Source of the DNA: an uncultured Collinsella sp.
GTDB lineage: Bacteria > Actinomycetota > Coriobacteriia > Coriobacteriales > Coriobacteriaceae
DNA: 64,000 bases
Reading direction: 5' to 3'
Assembly (NCBI GenBank): GCA_902491765.1
Contig: CABUIY010000004.1
Location: 62,001-126,000, forward strand
A model generated the notes under the pieces. It did not search any database and was not told where the DNA came from. It worked only from the letters and a program-made list of their open reading frames with translations. A program made the position numbers and the translations under genes. Positions 50,508 through 59,016 of the stretch are shown here, piece after piece. Position 1 is the first letter of the stretch, and each line of letters starts with the position of its first letter.

Positions 50508-51257
50508 ATGGCAGGCTCCCGGACATATCGCACGAAAGTGCTCGTGCTTGATAAGACTAAGCTCAAAGAGACCGACCTGATCTTGACGATGCTTGACGAG
50601 CGGGGGCGGCAGGTTCGTGCCGTGGCAAAGGGCGCCCGCAAACCCGGCGGACGCCTGGCTGCGCGCTGCGAGCTGTTCTGTACGGTCGATATGCTGCTCG
50701 CACATGGACGGTCGCTCGACGTGGTTTCCCAGGCCGAGCTTATGGAGGCGCCGCTCGGCGCTGCGCCCGATTACGAGACTACCTGCGCCGCAAGCGCGAT
50801 CGCCGAGGTCGCGCGCGTGTGCTCGTTCGAGGACGCCGAGGACCCGTTTACCTTTGCCATCACGCAGCGAGCGCTTGCCCTGGTGGGCAGCGGGCTTGAC
50901 ACGGCACATATGGACCTACTTGTGGCGGCATATGTCTTTAAGCTGCTGTCGCACGTTGGCTATCGACCCGATTTTTCGGCCTGCGTGCTGTGCGGAGACC
51001 CCATGCTGTCGTATTTTTCGCCCCAGGCGGGCGGCCTCATGTGCGGGTCGTGCGCGTCGAGCGTTCCAGGTGCCGAACTGGTGTCGACCGGTGAGGCCGC
51101 ATGGCTGCGCGCCCTCATGTCCATGACCTTCGATGCGCTTTTGGCCGAGCGAATCGACCCGCATACCGCAGCCTTTTTGCTGGGGCTTTCGCATGTTTGG
51201 GCTGCGACGCACACCGATCAGCGCCTCCGTGCGATGGAATTCATGTTGGGTCGGTGA
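50508..51257 (+). CDS. recO: DNA repair protein RecO
   Basis: Mediator that loads RecA on SSB-coated DNA with RecR. N-terminal OB domain (TKVLVLDKTKLKETDLILT, KGARKPGGRL) and a C-terminal helical domain with the zinc ribbon CVLCG / MCGSCAS. 249 residues. ATG 50508 has AAGGA 11 bases upstream. era-recO is a standard pair. Confidence 0.93.
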   Translation: MAGSRTYRTKVLVLDKTKLKETDLILTMLDERGRQVRAVAKGARKPGGRLAARCELFCTVDMLLAHGRSLDVVSQAELMEAPLGAAPDYETTCAASAIAEVARVCSFEDAEDPFTFAITQRALALVGSGLDTAHMDLLVAAYVFKLLSHVGYRPDFSACVLCGDPMLSYFSPQAGGLMCGSCASSVPGAELVSTGEAAWLRALMSMTFDALLAERIDPHTAAFLLGLSHVWAATHTDQRLRAMEFMLGR

Positions 51258-51395
51258 TGATGCGCAGGCGCGGGCTGCTTGTGGTAACATACCGACCTGT
51301 TGGTACCTCGACCTTGGTTGCTCGCTCCACCGGCGGCTTCCCAGTCCGAGGCGAATCGAGTCGCCCGATGGCGACGCAAAACGAAAGGTGAAACA

Positions 51396-51674
51396 ATGAC
51401 TGTTTCCAAAGAGCGCAAGGCGGAGCTGACTGCCCAGTTCGGTAACACCCCGGTCGACACCGGCAACCCCAAGGTTCAGGTCGCCATCCTGTCCGAGCGC
51501 ATCAAGGAGCTGACCGAGCACATGAAGTCCCACCAGAAGGACTTCCACACCCGTCGTGGTCTGCTCATGCTCGTCGGTCGTCGTCGTCGTCTTCTCTCCT
51601 ACATCAAGAAGAACGACATCGTCGAGTACCGTGAGCTCATCAAGGCTCTGGGCATCCGCGACAACATCCAGTAG
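51396..51674 (+). CDS. rpsO: 30S ribosomal protein S15
   Basis: Primary 16S rRNA-binding protein. QVAILSERIKELTEHMKSH and LLMLVGRRRRLLSYI are family-defining segments; 92 residues. ATG 51396 has GAAAGGTG upstream. A leader of ~100 nt after a TGGTAACAT -10-like box (near 51283) contains the hairpin GGCGA/TCGCC at 51352-51367; S15 often represses its own mRNA through leader structures. rpsO-pnp order is conserved. Confidence 0.97.
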   Translation: MTVSKERKAELTAQFGNTPVDTGNPKVQVAILSERIKELTEHMKSHQKDFHTRRGLLMLVGRRRRLLSYIKKNDIVEYRELIKALGIRDNIQ

Positions 51675-51689
51675 GATTTGTACATGCTA

Positions 51690-51721
51690 AGAGCGTCCTG
51701 CGCAGCGGGGCGCTCTTTTTG
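51690..51721 (+). terminator. Terminator between rpsO and pnp
   Basis: AGAGCGTCC pairs with GGGGCGCTCT (one wobble) around an eight-base loop and is followed by TTTTT. Confidence 0.9.
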
Positions 51722-51823
51722 TGTAAGGGCGCGAACAATCACGCTCTGAAGCGTGGCGGGGGCAGGGGGTCCGCGTCACATGAGAAGCCCGCAGGCAAGG
51801 GGCCTGTGGGGTAAAGGAGAACA

Positions 51824-54070
51824 ATGACACTCGTATCCAAGACCTTTGAGCTGTACGGCAAGACCTACACCTTTGAGTCGGGCGAGCTTGCCAAGCAGGC
51901 CACCGGCGCCTGCCTGGTCAAGCAGGGTGACACCACGATGCTCGACACCGTGGTCGTCTCCAAGGAGCGTAAGAACTACGACTTCTTCCCGCTGACCGTC
52001 GACTTCAACGAGAAGATGTACGCCGCCGGCCGCATCCCGGGTGGCTACCTCAAGCGTGAGGGCCGTCCCAGTGAGAAGGCTACGCTCACCGCGCGCATGA
52101 TCGACCGTCCGATTCGCCCGAGCTTCCCGGATGGCTTCCGCAACGAGGTGCACATCGTCGCCACCTCGCTCGTCGCCGACCAGGTCAACCCCTTCGACGT
52201 CATCAACGTCATGGGTGCTTCTCTGGCCATGACGCTCGGCGGCGTGCCCTTCGAGGGTCCGCTTGCCTGCGTGCGCATCGGCCGTAACGTGGAGACCGGC
52301 GAGTTTATCGTCAACCCCACCTACGAGGAGCGCGAGAACTCCGATCTGGACCTGGAGCTGGGCGGCTCTGCCGACTTCATCTCGATGGTCGAGGCCGGCG
52401 CCGAGGAGATCTCCGAGGACGACATGCTCGCCGCCATGAAGTTTGGCCAGGAGGCCCTTGCTGCTTTCTGCCAGGCTCAGGACGAGTTCGTTGCCGAGTG
52501 GGAGCAGGTCAACGGCCCCATCGTCAAGAAGGAGTACCCGCTCGACCAGCCCGTCGAGGAGGTCCAGGAGCGCATCTTCGCCCACTACGACGAGATGGCA
52601 GCCGCCCTTCGCGACGCCGACAAGCTCTCCCGTATCGGCAAGGTCGAGGCTCTGAAGGAGTCCATCCGTGCCGAGTTTACCGAGGAGGAGCAGGCCGCTT
52701 GGGAGCGCGAGATCCCCGTGGCGCTCAAGAAGCTCGAGAAGAAGGCCATGCGCACCATGGTCGTCGAGACCGGTGAGCGCGTCGACGGCCGTGCCGCCGA
52801 CGAGATCCGTCCCATCATGGTGAAGGACAACTACCTGCCGCTCGTTCACGGCTCCGGCCTGTTCCAGCGTGGCCAGACCCAGGTGCTCTCCGTCCTGTCG
52901 CTCGGCATGCTCAACGAGGGCCAGCGTCTGGATACCATCGAGCCCACCGAGGGCAAGCGCTACATGCACCACTACAACTTCCCGCCTTTCTGCACCGGCG
53001 AGACCGGCCGCATGGGCAGCCCCAAGCGCCGCGAGATCGGCCATGGCAATCTGGCCGAGCGCGCTCTGCTTCCGGTGCTTCCCGACGAGAACGAGTTCCC
53101 CTACGCCATCCGCGTCGTCTCCGAGGTCATGGAGTCCAACGGCTCCTCTTCGATGGCTTCGACCTGCGGCTCCACGCTCGCCCTTATGGACGGCGGCGTG
53201 CCCATTAAGCGCCCGGTCTCCGGTATCGCCATGGGCCTGATCCAGGAGGAGGGCAAGACCGTGGTCCTGTCCGACATCCAGGGTCTCGAGGACTTCCTGG
53301 GCGACATGGACTTTAAGGTCACCGGCACCACCGAGGGCATCACCGCCCTGCAGATGGACAACAAGGCCACCGGCCTCACCTTCGACATCCTGGCCCGCGC
53401 TCTGCAGCAGGCCAAGGAGGGTCGCGCCTTCATCCTGCAGAAGATGCTCGATGTGATCCCCGAGCCGCGCCACACCACGCGCAGCACCGCTCCGCGCATC
53501 GTCTCCATCCAGGTTCCGACCGACAAGATCCGCGACGTCATCGGTTCCGGCGGTAAGGTCATCCGCGGTATCCAGGATGAGACCGGCGCTTCGGTCGACA
53601 TCCAGGAGGACGGCACCGTCTTTGTCGGCGGCACCGGCGAGTCCGTGGACCAGGCTGTCGAGCGCATCAAGCTCATCATCAAGGTTCCCGAGCCGGGCGA
53701 GGAGTACACCGGTCGCGTGGTCTCCATCCAGCCCTTCGGCGCCTTCGTCAACCTGCTGCCCGGTAAGGACGGCCTGCTGCACATCTCTCGCGTCGCCAAG
53801 GGCCGCGTGGAGAAGGTCGAGGACGTCCTCAACGTGGGCGACGAGGTCAAGGTCGTCGTCATCGAGGTTGACGATCGCGGCAAGATCTCGCTCGATCGTC
53901 TTGACAAGCCCGAGGCCCCGGCTCGCGCCGAGGGTGCTTCCGAGGGCGACGGCGAGCACTTCCAGCGCCGTGAGCGTCCGCGTCGCGAGCGCTCCGAGCG
54001 CAGCGACCGTCCGCGCCGTCCCGGCGACAACGGAGGCCGCAAGCCCCGCCGTCACCACGACGCCGAGTAA
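51824..54070 (+). CDS. pnp: Polynucleotide phosphorylase
   Basis: 3'-5' phosphorolytic exoribonuclease of the RNA degradosome. Two RNase PH domains (FLPLTVDFNEK-type and SMASTCGSTLALMDGGVP, DFLGDMDFKVTGT) are followed by a KH domain (VIGSGGKVIRGI) and an S1 domain (GRVVSIQPFGAFVNLLPGKDGLLH in part). The C-terminus is a short Arg-rich tail (RRERPRRERSERS) that may bind RNA. 748 residues. ATG 51824 has AAAGGAGA upstream. RNase J follows on the same strand, so two major mRNA-decay enzymes are neighbours. Confidence 0.98.
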   Translation: MTLVSKTFELYGKTYTFESGELAKQATGACLVKQGDTTMLDTVVVSKERKNYDFFPLTVDFNEKMYAAGRIPGGYLKREGRPSEKATLTARMIDRPIRPSFPDGFRNEVHIVATSLVADQVNPFDVINVMGASLAMTLGGVPFEGPLACVRIGRNVETGEFIVNPTYEERENSDLDLELGGSADFISMVEAGAEEISEDDMLAAMKFGQEALAAFCQAQDEFVAEWEQVNGPIVKKEYPLDQPVEEVQERIFAHYDEMAAALRDADKLSRIGKVEALKESIRAEFTEEEQAAWEREIPVALKKLEKKAMRTMVVETGERVDGRAADEIRPIMVKDNYLPLVHGSGLFQRGQTQVLSVLSLGMLNEGQRLDTIEPTEGKRYMHHYNFPPFCTGETGRMGSPKRREIGHGNLAERALLPVLPDENEFPYAIRVVSEVMESNGSSSMASTCGSTLALMDGGVPIKRPVSGIAMGLIQEEGKTVVLSDIQGLEDFLGDMDFKVTGTTEGITALQMDNKATGLTFDILARALQQAKEGRAFILQKMLDVIPEPRHTTRSTAPRIVSIQVPTDKIRDVIGSGGKVIRGIQDETGASVDIQEDGTVFVGGTGESVDQAVERIKLIIKVPEPGEEYTGRVVSIQPFGAFVNLLPGKDGLLHISRVAKGRVEKVEDVLNVGDEVKVVVIEVDDRGKISLDRLDKPEAPARAEGASEGDGEHFQRRERPRRERSERSDRPRRPGDNGGRKPRRHHDAE

Positions 54071-54093
54071 CAGCTAAACATAAGCAGCTCAAC

Positions 54094-54124
54094 AAGGGCG
54101 ACTCCGGACAGGGGTCGCCCTTTT
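54094..54124 (+). terminator. Intrinsic terminator of pnp
   Basis: A 9-bp stem AAGGGCGAC/GTCGCCCTT is followed by TTTT. Its 3' side is also the outer edge of the long inverted repeat at 54118-54264, so the two structures compete. Confidence 0.85.
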
Positions 54125-54264
54125 GCTATTCCCGGCGGGGTCCGCGGATAAAGTTTCCTGCTCTACAGTCCTGCTCACGACGGAGGCCACATTAAGTGGC
54201 CTCCTGTTCGTGCGGAACTCGCGATAAACTTTATCCGCGGACCCCGCCGGGAATAGCAAAAGGG
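54118..54264. repeat. Perfect 39-bp inverted repeat with internal hairpin
   Basis: Arms 54118-54156 and 54226-54264 are exact reverse complements (outer ends CCCTTTTGCTATTCCCGGCG and its complement). The 69-nt centre contains the 9-bp hairpin GGAGGCCAC/GTGGCCTCC at 54182-54204. It resembles a MITE-like or REP-like element or a very stable RNA hairpin; no transposase is adjacent. Confidence 0.9.
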
Positions 54265-54587
54265 CTGGTTGGTGCGGGTTTCGATTTTGTCAGACAGTCT
54301 ATTCAGTTTTCTTTTTTCTGAATTGTCGATAGCCGTGCTCTTGGCATATCCCCAGTTAAAACCGACCAAAATAAACCTGTCCCCCGATGGCCCCAGACCG
54401 GCGGGATAGACCAGTTCAGATGGGGCTTTGATGCATGGGTGGTCTGTTGTTGTGCAAATGGGTATCATACTGTGGTTATTGCATCGACTCTGCGATGCAT
54501 TGTTGTACGTGCCCGGCGGTCGGTTTGCCAGAAGCGCCCCGTCGGTTGTTTCAGACCCGTTTCGAAGAAAGGAAACCACACGAACCT
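54265..54587. other. Leader/upstream region of rnj
   Basis: No gene is supported here. It holds a T-rich hairpin (ATTCAG/CTGAAT, 54301-54323), a GACCAAAATAAACCTGTCCCC stretch of REP-like type (written in part), a -10-like TATCAT near 54467, and a 7-bp hairpin TGCATCG/CGATGCA near 54479-54499 within the presumed rnj leader. Confidence 0.45.
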
Positions 54588-56258
54588 ATGGCAGCTAAAA
54601 AATCATCTCCCTTGAAGATCATCCCGCTCGGCGGCCTTGATGGCATCGGCAAGAACATGACGGTCTTCGAGTGCGGCGACGACATGGTGCTCGTCGACGC
54701 TGGCCTCATGTTCCCCGACGACTCGCAGCCCGGTATCGATCTGGTACTCCCGGATTACACCTACGTTCTGGAGAACGAGGAAAAGCTCCGCGGCATCGTC
54801 GTCACTCATGGCCACGAGGACCACACCGGTTCGCTTCCGTATCTGCTGCAGGACCTCAACAACAAGGTGCCCATCTTCTCGAGCAAGCTGACGCTTGGCT
54901 TTATCGAGGGTAAGCTCTCCGAGTTCCGCATTCGTGCGCCCAAGTTCCGTGAGGTCAAGGGCGGCAGCCACGTCAATTTGGGTGGCATCTCGCTCGACTT
55001 CTTCTCGATGACGCACTCCATCCCGGGCGCTCTGGGCGTGTTCATCCGCACCAACCAGGGCACCGTTATGCACACCGGCGACTTTAAGCTCGACCAGACG
55101 CCCATCGATGGCGTCACGCCCGACTATGCCGCTATCAGCCGCTTTGCCAAGCAGGGCATCGACCTGCTGCTGTCCGACTCCACCAACGCCACGGTCCCCG
55201 GCTTTACCAAGTCCGAGGCCGAGGTTGGCCCCAATCTGCTGCATGCCATCAAGAATGCTCCGGGCCGCGTGTTCGTCGCGTCGTTCTCGAGCCACATCCA
55301 TCGTCTGCAGCAGATCTGCGACGCCGCCCGCAAGTGCGGCCGTAAGGTTGTCGTGACCGGTCGTTCCATGCTCACCAACACCCGCGTGGCGCGCGAGCTC
55401 GGTTATCTCAACATCGATGACGCCGATATCATCGATGCCTTCGATATTGACAACCTGCCCGACGACAAGATCGTCGTCATGTGCACCGGTTCGCAGGGCG
55501 AGCCTCTGTCGGCCCTTTCGCGCATGGCTAACGGCGAGCACAAGACGCTCTCTATCCACGAGGGCGATACCGTCATCCTCTCTGCAACGCCGGTCCCCGG
55601 TAACGAGAAGGCCGTTCAGCAGGTCGTCAACAGCCTCGCCAAGCTTGGCTGCGACGTGTGGGATAAGAACCGCGCCCTCGTTCACGTCTCGGGTCACGGT
55701 AGCCAGGAGGAGCTCAAGCTCCTGATGGCCATGGCCAAGCCCACCTACTTTATGCCGGTCCACGGCGAGGCCGTGCATCTGCGCGCCCATGCTCAACTTG
55801 CACGCAAGATGGGCCTCAAGGAAGATCATATCTTTATCCTCGACAACGGAGACACGCTCGAGATGCGTGGCGGTATCGTCAAGCGCGGTACGCCCGTCGA
55901 GTCTGGCGTCGTCTACGTCGACGGACTGCGCATCGGCGATACCGACCCCATCGTTCTACGCGATCGTCAGAAGCTCGCCAACGACGGTATGGTCACGGCC
56001 GTCGCCATCGTTTCGCTCAAGCACAAGAAGATCGAGGCCATCGAGTTCTCGGGCCGCGGCGTCTCCTTTGCCATCGACGACCAGTTCTCCGAGGACGCCT
56101 CGGCGTCCATCATGAAGACGATCGAGAAGGGCAAGTTCAGCTTTACGAGCAGCGGTTCCGATGCCATTCGCAAGGCTGTGCGCGACTCGCTCTCTAACTT
56201 TATCTGGAGCCGTACGCGCACTCGTCCGATGATCATCCCGGTCGTCATGGAGGTTTAG
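54588..56258 (+). CDS. rnj: Ribonuclease J
   Basis: Beta-CASP metallo-beta-lactamase RNase with 5'-3' exonuclease and endonuclease activity. THGHEDHTGSLPYLL is the metal site, HTGDFKLDQTP and LLSDSTNA follow, FSSHIHRLQQI and the PVHGE motif belong to the beta-CASP fold, and a C-terminal domain completes 556 residues. ATG 54588 with AAGAAAGGAA upstream gives the typical RNase J length. ftsK starts one base after the stop, so rnj and ftsK are coupled. Confidence 0.96.
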   Translation: MAAKKSSPLKIIPLGGLDGIGKNMTVFECGDDMVLVDAGLMFPDDSQPGIDLVLPDYTYVLENEEKLRGIVVTHGHEDHTGSLPYLLQDLNNKVPIFSSKLTLGFIEGKLSEFRIRAPKFREVKGGSHVNLGGISLDFFSMTHSIPGALGVFIRTNQGTVMHTGDFKLDQTPIDGVTPDYAAISRFAKQGIDLLLSDSTNATVPGFTKSEAEVGPNLLHAIKNAPGRVFVASFSSHIHRLQQICDAARKCGRKVVVTGRSMLTNTRVARELGYLNIDDADIIDAFDIDNLPDDKIVVMCTGSQGEPLSALSRMANGEHKTLSIHEGDTVILSATPVPGNEKAVQQVVNSLAKLGCDVWDKNRALVHVSGHGSQEELKLLMAMAKPTYFMPVHGEAVHLRAHAQLARKMGLKEDHIFILDNGDTLEMRGGIVKRGTPVESGVVYVDGLRIGDTDPIVLRDRQKLANDGMVTAVAIVSLKHKKIEAIEFSGRGVSFAIDDQFSEDASASIMKTIEKGKFSFTSSGSDAIRKAVRDSLSNFIWSRTRTRPMIIPVVMEV

Positions 56259-56259
56259 T

Positions 56260-59016
56260 TTGGCGCGCGGATCTGCACAAAACGCCAAAGGCAATAAAGC
56301 CAACAACCAACCGGCATCTGCTAAGGGTGCCGGTTCCCATCTTCGTGCCAATAAGGGCCATGAGGCCGAGTTCGAAGATTTTGAGCCCCTGGTCGAGCCT
56401 TCGGCCAACCGCGATATCGCCGGCGTGGTCATTGCCGTTTTGGCGATTGCGTCCTTCATTGCCGTGATTTCGCCGGCGACTGCACCCGTTACGGCTGCGG
56501 TTGCCGGTTTCTACCACCTGGGCTTTGGTCTGGGCGCCTACGTGCTGCCGATCGTCATTTTGCTGTTTGCCGCCACGCTCTTCTTAGGCGAGGATTCGCC
56601 GCTCAACGTGCGCTCCGTTGCGGGCGGCGCCGTTGTCTTTATCGCCGTCGTCTCCATTCTTTCGCTGATGGTGCCTGGTACGAGCGACTCTTGCGACCTT
56701 ATGTTCATGCCGCAAAACCTGTCCGCCTCGGGTGGTTACATCGGTGCGTTTATTGCGAGTGCGCTGCAGAATGCCCTGGGTAAGCCTATCGCGATGGTGG
56801 TCCTGTTGGGTCTGGCCGTCGTTGGCTTTGTCATCATCGGCTTTTCGGTGGGTGGCGTTTTGCGCTCTGCCCGCGACCGTGCGGCCGATTTTGCCGAGCG
56901 CTGTCGTGCCGATGTCAACGCGAGTCCGTGGGGTGACGACGAAGCCCTGTCGGTGCCCGGCGTTGCCCGTCCGCACCTGAGCATTCTTCGTCAAAAGGGC
57001 TCCGATATGGCCGTGACCACGGTCATGGGCAACGATGCGGACCAGGTTCTGGACGATGACGACGAAGACGAGGATCCGTTTGTCGACGTGTCCGATGCCG
57101 TGGAGGCCGAGCGTGCCAAGACGACGTTGCTCCCGCGCCGTCACGCTAAGAAAGGTAAGACGGCTCCCAAGCTCAATACGAGCGAGCCCGACCCGTCTTG
57201 GTCCGAGAGCGAGATTGAGCTTACCGAGGGCGATGACGAGGACGAAGAGTCCCCGCTCGAGACTGCTAAAACCACCTTGCTGCCGCGTCGTCAGGCAAAG
57301 CGCGGTCAGGTGACCGGCCAGCTTTCGATGGAGGACGATCCGGCCAAGATTGACGAGTCCGAACCGCCGTTTGCAGTGAATCCCGTCTCGGCCGCCCCTC
57401 AAATTCCTGATTTCCTCAAGCATCCCAAGGTTGCCGATGCGTCTACTTCGAACGATGGGGGAGCGGACAATGCCCCCGCGGATAACGAGGGCGAAGAAGA
57501 GGACGGCCTTAAGCTTCCTCCGCTCGAAATCCTGCATGCAAACCCTCAGTCCGCTTCTGCCGCGTCTTCGGACAAGGAGCTGGAACAGACCGCTGAGTCG
57601 TTGCAGTCCACGCTGCTTGAGTTTGGCCGTAGCGCTCGCGTTGTCGGCTGGATTGCCGGTCCCACGGTGACGACCTTTAAGCTGCAGCCCGGCGAGGGTG
57701 AGCGCGTGAGCAAGATTTCGAGCCTTGAGGACGACATCGCGCTGTCGCTTGCTGCTCAGTCCGTGCGTATCTTTGCCCCGATTCCCGGCACCTCGCTCGT
57801 GGGTATCGAGATCCCCAATCGCAAGCGTCAGAACGTCAACTTGGGCGACGTGCTGCCCTATGTTAAGGGCGGTCCGCTTGAGTTTGCCATCGGCCGCGAT
57901 GCCGAGGGCACGCCGGTAGTCGCCGATCTCGCCAAGATGCCCCACCTGCTGATCGCCGGTACCACGGGTTCCGGTAAGTCGGTCATGATCAACTCCATCA
58001 TCACAACCCTGCTCATGCGTGCGCTCCCCGAGGACGTTCGCCTGATCATGGTCGACCCCAAGCGCGTCGAGCTCGCAGGCTATAACGGCCTGCCGCATCT
58101 CTACGTACCCGTAGTGACCGAGCCCAAGCAGGCCGCGAGTGCCTTGCAGTGGGCGGTGTCCGAGATGGAGCGCCGCCTGAAGGTCTTCGAGCGCCTGAAC
58201 GTGCGCAAGATCTCGACCTATAACGAAAAGCAGGCCGCCGGCGAGTTTGATCATTACGATAACCCGCCACAAAAGATGCCCTATCTGGTCATCATCATCG
58301 ACGAGCTTTCGGACCTGATGATGGTTGCCGGCAAGGACGTCGAGGCGTCGATTGTGCGTATCGCCCAGCTGGGCCGTGCCGCCGGTATCCACCTTATCGT
58401 GGCGACTCAGCGCCCGAGCTCTAACGTGGTGACGGGTCTCATCAAGGCAAACATTACCAATCGTATCGCCTTCAACGTCGCAACGGGCATCGACTCCCGC
58501 GTCATCATTGACCAGATGGGTGCTGAAAAGCTCACCGGCTTGGGTGACATGCTGTTCTCAAAGGTCGACTGGGGCAAGCCCCGCCGTATCCAGGGCTGCT
58601 TTGTTTCGGATGACGAGATCAACGAGATTGTCGAGTTCGTCAAGTCGCAAAGCGAGCCCGACTACCATGAGGAGATCCTGTCGGCTGTGGCACCTGCCTC
58701 CATGTCCATGGCAGGTGGCGGCGGCATCGTGCGCACCGGCGTTGCCGAGCCTCAGGACGACGATCCGCTTATCTGGGAAGCCGCTCATATTGTGGTGGAA
58801 TCGCAGCTGGGCTCCACATCTGGCCTGCAACGCCGCCTGAAGGTTGGCTATGCACGCGCCGGGCGTATTATGGACATGCTGGAAGAGAAGGGTGTCGTCG
58901 GACCGCCCGACGGTTCCAAGCCGCGCGAGGTCCTGCTGGATGAAGAAGGCCTTGCCGCGCTGGAATCCGTCGATGCCGAGATGGCACGTGAAGATCGTGA
59001 GTTTGGAGGATTCTGA
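56260..59016 (+). CDS. ftsK: DNA translocase FtsK/SpoIIIE
   Basis: Pumps chromosomal DNA through the division septum. Four membrane segments lie at residues ~45-215, then an acidic linker, then the motor with AGTTGSGKSVMIN near residue 567, Walker B LVIIIDELSDLMM, and a C-terminal gamma winged helix (LQRRLKVGYARAGRIMDMLE) that reads KOPS-type sites. The linker contains two copies of AKTTLLPRRxAKxG (near residues 286 and 338). Starts with TTG 56260 next to the rnj stop; the RodZ-like gene overlaps its end. Confidence 0.96.
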   Translation: MARGSAQNAKGNKANNQPASAKGAGSHLRANKGHEAEFEDFEPLVEPSANRDIAGVVIAVLAIASFIAVISPATAPVTAAVAGFYHLGFGLGAYVLPIVILLFAATLFLGEDSPLNVRSVAGGAVVFIAVVSILSLMVPGTSDSCDLMFMPQNLSASGGYIGAFIASALQNALGKPIAMVVLLGLAVVGFVIIGFSVGGVLRSARDRAADFAERCRADVNASPWGDDEALSVPGVARPHLSILRQKGSDMAVTTVMGNDADQVLDDDDEDEDPFVDVSDAVEAERAKTTLLPRRHAKKGKTAPKLNTSEPDPSWSESEIELTEGDDEDEESPLETAKTTLLPRRQAKRGQVTGQLSMEDDPAKIDESEPPFAVNPVSAAPQIPDFLKHPKVADASTSNDGGADNAPADNEGEEEDGLKLPPLEILHANPQSASAASSDKELEQTAESLQSTLLEFGRSARVVGWIAGPTVTTFKLQPGEGERVSKISSLEDDIALSLAAQSVRIFAPIPGTSLVGIEIPNRKRQNVNLGDVLPYVKGGPLEFAIGRDAEGTPVVADLAKMPHLLIAGTTGSGKSVMINSIITTLLMRALPEDVRLIMVDPKRVELAGYNGLPHLYVPVVTEPKQAASALQWAVSEMERRLKVFERLNVRKISTYNEKQAAGEFDHYDNPPQKMPYLVIIIDELSDLMMVAGKDVEASIVRIAQLGRAAGIHLIVATQRPSSNVVTGLIKANITNRIAFNVATGIDSRVIIDQMGAEKLTGLGDMLFSKVDWGKPRRIQGCFVSDDEINEIVEFVKSQSEPDYHEEILSAVAPASMSMAGGGGIVRTGVAEPQDDDPLIWEAAHIVVESQLGSTSGLQRRLKVGYARAGRIMDMLEEKGVVGPPDGSKPREVLLDEEGLAALESVDAEMAREDREFGGF

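Noticed and set aside
54175..54579. A 134-codon minus-strand frame between pnp and rnj
   Set aside because: It runs through the long inverted repeat and terminator sequences, has no ribosome binding site, and matches no family I recognise.
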